Source of the DNA: Gordionus sp. m RMFG-2023
Lineage: Eukaryota; Nematomorpha; Gordioida; Chordodea; Parachordodidae
NCBI RefSeq assembly: GCF_954871325.1
Contig: NC_088777.1
Span: 7,045,366 to 7,109,365 of the forward strand
Direction of reading: 5' to 3'
Length of the DNA: 64,000 bases
Part shown: positions 56,778-64,000 of the stretch, piece by piece
How positions within the stretch are numbered: the first letter of the stretch is position 1
How the letters are laid out: each line of letters starts with the position of its first letter
Made by a program: the position numbers and the translations under genes
The notes under the pieces: model-generated
Told to the model about the DNA's origin: nothing
The model's input: the letters and a program-made list of their open reading frames with translations, nothing else
Databases searched by the model: none

Positions 56778-57063
56778 CAGAGACCTGCAGAGATACCATT
56801 TGTACGGCCCTGCACTGCCCGGTACGGCTCGGATTTTTTTTTTTTTAATTTTCAGGCCAGGCCCAGGATGTTTTTAAAATATATTTTATTTATTTTTGAT
56901 TTTTTACAACTAATAATGACGATTTCAAATATTTGGATTTAAATATTACGGCCCGGCCCTGATATCTTTTTTTTAAAAAAAATTTCAAGCCCGGCCCAGC
57001 CCGACCATTGTAAATTTAAAAAAATTAAAATAAGGCCCAGGTACCCGGGCCTACAGGTCACTG
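56778..57063. mobile_element. GC-cored element, family 3
   Basis: 286 bp, CAGAGACCTGCAG to CCTACAGGTCACTG, inverted ends. Several CCCGG/GGCCC blocks lie inside an AT-rich core. Confidence 0.7.
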
Positions 57064-57934
57064 ATAATTTGTAATGGGGTAGGATTTAGATTAAGATGCA
57101 ACATTGTAGGAAAGAATAGTAGAATAGAAGGAAAATAAAATTAAGAGTAAATTAAAAGAAAGAAGATAAAAATGAAGAATGTGTTAAATTTTATTATAAA
57201 AAAAAATTCTTAGTTTGAAAAGCCAAACGACTTCATTTGTTTTTGTTTTTAAAAAATGATTTATGATGTTTTTTTTATCATTCTAGTCTAATTTCAATTC
57301 AGTGAAACATGATTTGGTTACCTTCGGGACCAAGATTTTTTTTGCCCAATTTAGACAATTGCTCAATTTTTAAGGCATTTTGATATAAATTAGACAAATA
57401 TGTTTTTTTATATCGTAATCGGTAAAGGGCAGATTCTTTCTTTCTTCGTTAAAATTTATTCTTAAAATTTAGGATATATGCTATAATTTTAGATAATATA
57501 TATTATAATTATTATTTAATACCCATTTCGGGAAAAATTCATAAATGTTGACACGAATATCCTTCCTAGGAAGGAACCGTATCAAAAATGAATAAATAAT
57601 AAGGACCCCTGGAAGCATACTCATATGAAGCTCGCCATGGATGAATAGGAACATTAGCAGGCCCGGTCCTGGTAGAATATGTTCTTAGGCCCCGAGTTTT
57701 TTAATTATTTTTTCCGCCATAATCATGCTTCAGAAAGATATGGCTGGGTCCAGGCCTGTTAGTCTCCAGATATAAATAGTAAACCCGCAAAAATTTCGAT
57801 CGCATTTTCTTTTCTCGAATGAGTATATCGGATTGCCGAATATAAAAATAAAACATTTAACTTAATATTTGAGGATTTTATGTCCCTAAGAAATATTAAA
57901 TTCTGTACTGCTGACGTTTTTCTACTTCAACAGC
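57064..57934. other. intergenic region between the Gly-rich paralogues
   Basis: No gene seen. A GC-richer patch at 57645-57700 (gcccggtcctgg) looks like a transposon remnant. Confidence 0.45.
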
Positions 57935-58154
57935 TAGTGTTTGTTGATTTCAGTCTATTTTTAAAAAATGGCTAACTCAAAGGTTTTATTCAGAAAAATA
58001 TTACGCGAGCCTAAAGATTTTATGCTCATTGATGACACAAAGGTTTGGATATCTATTACCGAAACCTCGAGGTTTAGGCAATATTTTTTCTGGCTAAAAT
58101 ATTGAGTTAGCTGTTTTAAAAGTCGCCTCAAATCTAGCCGTTTAACAACATTTG
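57935..58154. mobile_element. hAT-type MITE, family 1
   Basis: About 220 bp, TAGTGTTTGTTGAT to TTTAACAACATTTG, with arms 'ggctaactcaaaggttttat' and 'aaaatattgagttagctgtt'. Target duplication not clear. Confidence 0.72.
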
Positions 58155-59420
58155 GAATATCAGAACCCGCATTCACTTGTCTGCCTTTGTTTCATTTTAA
58201 AAAAAAAAATTTAAACACTAAATGTAAGATTCGTTATTAATAAGCTAAAGAAAAACTCGTTACTATTTCATATTAAAATATCACGCAAAGATTTTTCTAT
58301 TCTGTAAACTACAACTGTTATAACCTTTTAAAAAAGGCAATATTTATTAAAACATATGATAGATGCTTCTAATCGCTTTCTTATTGAATTATTTACTGAA
58401 ACTGTCTTATTTCTAAAGTCTAGTAGTATATTTTTATTTTCGAAGGGTGTAATTTTACATAGGATAAGTAGTTGATTTTGATTCGTTGATCAAAAAACCA
58501 GAATCGACTAGAGTGATAGTTTCGCTGTCATTGACATATTAGTGTGCCGTCTCGGTATCTTTCGATGTTTACATCTTTAATTGTAAAATTACCCACAATT
58601 ATCTCCTATTACTTTATCATTTAAAATTATTACATCTTTTTTTCTTATGGGATTTGAATATATTTTAACGATAATACTCTTATAAACTCGATACACCCTC
58701 TGCATAACGATACTTAAATAATGGAAAAAATTTCTTTTTTAACGCTCTTAAATTGTGGAGCTGAAAGAAGGATCGATTAATTTTTACATTTCCAAACTAT
58801 ATATATATAAGAGTGGGTTTTTTAATTCACCACAACCCCACTTTTATGTAAAAATTTTGCTTAAACCACCCGACGATTTATTTTAATTTGAACTTATAAA
58901 ATCTGCAATATAATGAAATAAAACAATGATTTTTTTTAATAAATAGAAGCTGTTTTCTGCTCATTTCGCTAGATAAATATCTAAAAAAAAAAAAATTTTT
59001 AACCGGCCCGCTACCTTTCCAATGTTTAAAATTTTGCTGATCTCTAATACTGATTTGAAAATTTATGAATCAGAATTACAAAAACTTTAAAGCGAGATTT
59101 TTAGTATTTTCGTCGTATCTTTTCGCGGTGGCCAATAAATTTGATATTATTTTTTTTAATTAGTTTATATTTTATATCTGAAAAATAAAAACAAAGTTGA
59201 TTATTTAAGCATTTTTATGAATCTTATTCTTATATAGTGCTAAAACACCTTGCGAACTCTATTTGGCAGACAATATTAGAATACTATTTTTTTAGTAAAT
59301 CGAAATTCCAGACATTTGCTTGATTAATTGATGTTTTATTTTTTTTTCAAATGTATAATATCTATAAAAAAAATGCATAACAATATAAATTTTGAACGTT
59401 TAAAAAAAATACATGTATTC
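58155..59420. other. intergenic AT-rich region
   Basis: No supported gene. A GC-rich fragment at 59001-59020 (accggcccgctacc) resembles family 3 ends. Confidence 0.45.
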
Positions 59421-59426
59421 TTTATT
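59421..59426 (-). terminator. polyadenylation signal of Gly-rich gene 2
   Basis: AATAAA on the minus strand, 82 nt after the stop codon. Confidence 0.6.
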
Positions 59427-59507
59427 TTACAATTAAGGAAAAAAAATATATCTAAAATCTATGCATAAAAAATAAGAAATGATTTTACAATTTTCTTATT
59501 AGCCTGA

Positions 59508-59836
59508 TCATTGAGTGGGAGAAGGTTTGGCAGCGAAGGGGCTGGACGAACCGGCAGATCGGCCATAGCCACCATAACCACCTCCATAGCCACCATAACC
59601 ACCTCCATATCCCCCGTAACCACCTCCATAGCCCCCATAACCACCTCCATAGCCACCATAACCTCCGTAATAAGGTCTGTAATAATTGTAATGACCTCCA
59701 TAGGAGCCTGGATAATAAGGTCTGTAACCGCCATAACCCCCATAACCACCACCATATCCTCCATATCCGCCATAGCCATGTTTACCTTCTTGAGTTAGAG
59801 TCTTGGGGTCGGTTTGAGGTTGTTGTAGTTGATTTC
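59508..59836 (-). CDS. Gly-rich gene 2, exon 3 (repeat domain)
   Basis: Acceptor TTATATAG, phase 1, to TGA at 59508. Encodes NQLQQPQTDPKTLTQEGKHG then the GYGG array. Confidence 0.88.
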
Positions 59837-60735
59837 CTATATAATTATTATAATATATTTTTGTGCGTCAAATCAAATGTTGTTAAATGGAATATTTATA
59901 AAGTTAAAAAAATATAATACTTGCAGGGGCAGGGTGTTGATGAGTTCCCGTTCTTTGAGGAAATTTGTCATTAGGCCTAAGAAATGGGTTTGTTCTTGTG
60001 TTCAAATTCTGACTGGTGGCTATAGCCAACTTTAAAAAAATAAATATTTGTAGATAAAATAATTGTAGAAGATAAAATATATTTAAATAGACATTTTTTT
60101 ACGCTTCAGTGAAAAACTGTATTAAATTTTATTCTTAAAATTGAAATGTGTATTATTTCATATTAACTAGAGTTTAAAAAAAATATGTATTTTATATTTT
60201 ACTCTTGCGAGCTGTGAATACAAAATCTGGTAAAATGTTAATATATATATTATTTTTTTTTAATATTACTGAACTAAATTCAAATTCTGAATATATATAT
60301 ATACATATATTCCAATAAAATTATTATAATGAAGTTGACTGAAGATTTCAATCAAAAATTTCAATAGTAATTTAATAGAAAATAATTTTCATTGTTCACC
60401 ACTTATTTGAGCCGATAATATGATAGATTTAAAGATACCCCCTAGCTACAAATTTTAAATTATAATCGGATTTTTTCGACAAATAGATAACCGTCTCAAC
60501 CAATGACGATTGCCTCCTACTTGGTATATATTTACTCCTGCTCCCTTTCCTAGGCAAAAAAAAAATCAAAGAATTAGATGAAGAGGATTCTAAAATTAAA
60601 ATTACCAAAAAAAAACTCACTATAACACGAACCTTATGTATTAATTCAATTTATTATATAACGAATATACAAAAAATATAATTAACTTACGAAGCACACT
60701 AGAGTTAGGTTGATAAGAATCAGAAAGTTATACAT
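59508..60735 (-). CDS. secreted glycine-rich repeat protein 2
   Basis: Three exons: 60735-60691, 60029-59921 and 59836-59508, phases 0 then 1, about 160 residues. Signal peptide MYNFLILINLTLVCFLAIAT is split across exons 1 and 2 as in gene 1. A Gln/Pro/Asn-rich propeptide-like stretch (NPFLRPNDKFPQRTG) follows, then GYGGYGGGYGGYGG repeats interrupted by YRPYYPGSYGG and YRPYYGG, and a Ser/Pro tail (SAGSSSPFAAKPSPTQ). Compared with gene 1 the repeats are GYGG/GGYGG rather than GQGSYGG. Gene structure, exon 1 sequence, the PQTD/SQTD motif at the start of exon 3 and the promoter are shared, so they are tandem duplicates with diverged repeats. The function is likely structural, extracellular. Confidence 0.88.
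59921..60029 (-). CDS. Gly-rich gene 2, exon 2
   Basis: Acceptor TTTTTTTAAAG, donor GCAA|GTATTA, phase 0 to 1. Encodes LAIATSQNLNTRTNPFLRP and so on; 78 nt longer than the equivalent exon of gene 1. Confidence 0.83.
60691..60735 (-). CDS. Gly-rich gene 2, exon 1
   Basis: ATG to donor CTTC|GTAAGT, phase 0. Encodes MYNFLILINLTLVCF. Confidence 0.86.
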
Positions 60736-60858
60736 TTCTTCAGCTATAATTATAAATATATATTTTTTAAATAAACTATAAAATTAATTTTTATATACTT
60801 TCAAAAAAAATATCACAAAATATTTTCTGTTTTGGTATAGATAAATTTTATTTCTCAC

Positions 60859-60866
60859 TATTTATA
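60859..60866 (-). promoter_or_regulatory. TATA box of Gly-rich gene 2
   Basis: GGTATAAATAGTG on the minus strand, 124 bp upstream of the ATG, identical to that of gene 1 at 56579. Confidence 0.78.
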
Positions 60867-62401
60867 CCCGAGTTTGATAATGATAAAATTTAAAGCAAAA
60901 ATTTTATAACATTTATGTATTATTGTTTAATTAATAAACAAAGAAATATAGCCACTTTACAATTTTTTCATTTCATTGTCAATATTTCTTTTCACCTCAA
61001 AAAAATAGGAGTTTTGATAAAAACCAGTAACAAATGTTTATTGATTGTTGTTGTTTTTGCATTATAAATGTAAAAAACATAATTTGAGTATATTATCTAT
61101 ATCCTTATTTATCCTGAGATACATTCATAATGGGCCGGAGAGATATTTGATATTTAAAGATAACTAAGCTTTGAGTTTAAAAAAAAATAAAGAAAGTATG
61201 TGAAAGTTGCATATTTATATTATTTATATTCTAAGTCCATCAAACTTGAATTGCTATTTATAAATTTGTATGTCGTATGGGAAAGAAAAAATAAATGTCG
61301 TTCTCCACATAATTGGTTAAATACAAAATTCCTATAAAAACGTCTTATAATTGTTAATTATTTTAATGAAAATATAACTATTTCCGATAAAAAAATAAAA
61401 TCATTTCCTAATTATATTTTTAACAAATTTTTGATATTTCGTTTTTACGTTTATTTTACCAAAATAAAAAAATAATTACATTTCATTTGTAATATTTTGA
61501 TAAGGCATATTACCAATATGTGACTCTTAGCAAAGAGTATTGATATCTACAAATAATTCCAATTTAAAATATTGGTAATAATCTAAACGTAATGACCGAA
61601 TTTAATCAAATTCCTTAAATTCTTTCTGCCAGTAGGGATTAAGAATTAAATTTAACAGGTTCATAAATAAAGCAGAGAAAGAAGTGCAAGAAATAGAAAT
61701 GGGCATATCTTATAAATAACAAACATTCGAAACAGTTATAATATAATTTATTCTTATAATTTTATTTTTTTTTGTCAATTTTGGGCTCTTGAAAACTTAT
61801 TTCATTTTTTCAAAAATCTGGTAAAATTATAAAGAATTTTTTAAAAAAATGGGGTTGAGAGGAAAGAAAATCGAAAGAAAAAAATAAAGATAATATATTC
61901 ATACAAATTTAATAAAAATTATTGACTTAAAATTAAAGATTATTTTTAAAAAAAAGCAACAAATAAAGTTTGAAATGAAAATAAAATAAAAAAAATAATG
62001 AGGTTAAAATAGGAAAGAAAATGGAATAAAAAAAATGAAGAGGATTATAAATTTTTAATTTAGAAAAATTGATTAAAATGAAAAAGTATTTTAGAAAACA
62101 CTCAAAAATTAGATTTTTCTTATAATTTTGCATTACTTTTGTTGCTAGTTTTTTAAAAAAATTTCGTGCTTTTCTAAAATTTTGATTATTTTCCTTAGTT
62201 TTGCTAACTTTATGTTGTCTTTTTGAGTTTATTTATAAAATATTTTTGCTTGCATATTACTTAGTTTTGAAATTTTGGGTCATTTTACATATCACCCCCC
62301 CCCCCGTCATTTTGCATGTTTTAGTAATCCTATTATTAGTAATCGAAGATATGAATAAAGTCATAAGGATTCAATCTGACCATGCATTTTATGGTTCCTG
62401 C
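60867..62401. other. intergenic AT-rich region
   Basis: No gene or repeat family recognised. An 11-C run lies near 62287. Confidence 0.5.
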
Positions 62402-62580
62402 TAGTGTTGTTAAAAGCCTCCATTTTTAAAAACGGCTAACATGCAAGTCTCGAGATTTCTATAATACATGTCCAAACCTTTCTACCATCCATGAGCCAAA
62501 TCATCAGGCTACAGCGTATTTTTGGCTGAAATATTGGGTTGGGTTAACCGTTTTTTTAATCGAACCATTTAGCAACACTA
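62402..62580. mobile_element. hAT-type MITE, family 1
   Basis: 179 bp, TAGTGTTGTTAAAAGCC to TTTAGCAACACTA. Flanks gttcctgc / gttcccta share the first five bases. Confidence 0.8.
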
Positions 62581-62592
62581 GTTCCCTACCAT

Positions 62593-62765
62593 CAGAGTTG
62601 TTAAAAGATACTTTTTAAATGAATCTAGATACAGATACATCGTCTAAAATAATATCTAGATACAGATATTTTAATCAAAAATCTATCTAGATACAGATAT
62701 TTTAATCAAAAATCTATCTAGATACAGATACCACATTTTTATATCTAGATCCTTTAACAACTCTG
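62593..62765. mobile_element. hAT-type MITE with internal ATCTAGATACAGATA repeats
   Basis: 173 bp, CAGAGTTGTTAAAAGAT to TCCTTTAACAACTCTG, with a perfect 8-bp target duplication cctaccat at 62585-62592 and 62766-62773. Inside are five ATCTAGATACAGATA units, two of them in a 31-bp tandem (tattttaatcaaaaatctat). Confidence 0.93.
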
Positions 62766-62773
62766 CCTACCAT

Positions 62774-64000
62774 AGTCTTTGCTAAATAAAGTGTTCTTTC
62801 TGATATTGATAAAATCTAAGGATACTTTTTTTTTAAAAAAATGGCGTATATAAGTCCCAAATTAAATATAATATATTGAAGGGAAAAAAATAGATAATAC
62901 TTCAATAATAAAATTAAATTACCTCAATTTTCTAAGATTAGATATACATTTAATACTTAATAAGATTAATATTGAAACAATTTCCTGTTTTTACTCTCAC
63001 AAACAACATATTGACAATAATAAAATGTATCATGATATTTCGAATCCAGATCCAGTCATCAAACCTCAAAAAAAAAATAAACATATAGTTTTGTATTCAA
63101 TTCTTAGTTCATATCTCGCAACAAAAATAGCACGTTTATAACGATAAAAAAGTTATACTTGAAAGCCAAATTTATAGTTTAAAAATATTTTAGACCACTT
63201 CTCAATTCTGAAAGTATTTTAAATTTATATAATCGAGGTTTGTTAGGATAGCAAGGATTGATTATTTTATTTTATTACAAATTTACTAACTTTATAATGT
63301 TTAAATTTTTACTACTTATAATTAATTAAAAATGTTGGATTATTATAATAGAACTAGGGTTTCACTCTAATACGATATTTTTATTTTCTATAATTTCATT
63401 CTTCATTTTATTTTATTTTTTCTTTCAATATGATTTATTTCACTGAAGATTAACAATATAAATTTAATAAAATTATCTATTATAATATTAAAACACGACA
63501 ACTACATAATAAGCAGATATACAATATATACTGTAGACTAATTGTTTCATTTGCACTTGCAGACTGGTTTTTTTAAAAACAAAGGTTATAACAAAATATA
63601 AAAGTATAAAAAGAGACATGCAATTAAAACTTAAATATTTTAAGTTGTTTTGTTTTTTAAAAGATTATTTTCGATTTAAATATAGTGGGAAATTTTATTT
63701 ATATTTTACATGTATATTTATGTTACTATTACAGTACAATAAGCCTATTCAAAAACTATTTCGAATCGAGTGATAACGAAACGAATAACGAATTATTCGT
63801 TTGTTCGAATACTAATAAATAATGATTCGATAGTTTGTCCTTTATATTCCCCAATCAAATGCTCTGCACATGACATATATTTACACTAAGGTGGTTACTT
63901 AGTTTGTTCCTATTAAATTTTCGTTTTTTCCTGAAGCATAATTGATGTTTAATAATCTTCATTAAGTGGCAACAGAAACCAGTATTATAGGTTTATAAGC
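62774..64000. other. intergenic AT-rich region to window end
   Basis: No gene supported. A palindrome-rich 'cgaataacgaattattcg' block at 63780-63830 may be the edge of another element. Confidence 0.45.

Noticed and set aside
59459-59779. Minus-strand Met/Ala/Asp/Val repeat frame
   Set aside because: Alternative frame of Gly-rich gene 2; it does not join exon 2 in phase.

Overview
The window is strongly AT-rich nuclear DNA from an animal, with spliceosomal introns (GT-AG), microsatellites, and abundant short non-autonomous DNA transposons. Secreted EAR-repeat, SEA-domain mucin and phosphatidylinositol 5-phosphate 4-kinase genes together point to a metazoan. Lineage-level features look invertebrate, but I cannot name the phylum from this sequence alone. 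I rebuilt gene models by hand from splice signals and checked that reading phase is kept across every junction. I see no rRNA, convincing tRNA, CRISPR or bacterial-type operon.

Layout. (1) 1277-18700, minus strand: one 12-exon gene for a predicted secreted protein of about 2,990 residues. It has a signal peptide, several EAR/EPTP-type repeats, a short predicted coiled coil, then a long array of degenerate repeats of roughly 60-75 residues with a 'NG-hydrophobic-D/E' signature, then a C-terminal domain I do not recognise. All phases match, but two lesions interrupt the frame: an in-frame TAA at 3350-3352 and a one-base frameshift near 13621-13625. (2) 20377-25880, plus strand, divergent from the first gene: a MUC1-like single-pass membrane protein with a Ser/Thr/Asn-rich ectodomain, a SEA domain with an intact autocleavage motif, a transmembrane helix and a cytoplasmic tail carrying a YVNM motif. 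Its first exon was not found. (3) 28.1-31.1 kb: a tandem repeat into which a decayed pogo-like transposon of about 2.2 kb has inserted. (4) 34911-49626, plus strand: a complete 10-exon PIP4K gene of 453 aa with a 7.1-kb first intron full of transposon remnants. (5) 55503-56432 and 59508-60735, minus strand: two tandem three-exon paralogues for small secreted glycine/tyrosine-rich proteins, with the same exon phases and near-identical TATA boxes.

The rest is introns and intergenic DNA seeded with miniature elements. These include a hAT-type MITE family of about 160-220 bp with TAGTGTTG/CAACACTA ends and 8-bp target duplications (about ten copies), a second hAT-like element with a perfect 8-bp duplication at 62593-62765, a long-inverted-repeat family at about 40.5 and 42.6 kb, and GC-rich GGCCCGG-type elements. 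There is also a 284-bp perfect (CTTT)71 tract between the two divergent genes.

The genes do not form a pathway. Three loci encode surface or secreted products (EAR protein, SEA mucin, Gly-rich pair). The PIP4K is a cytosolic lipid kinase. A YxxM motif in the mucin tail is a possible phosphoinositide-signalling contact, but that link is inference only.
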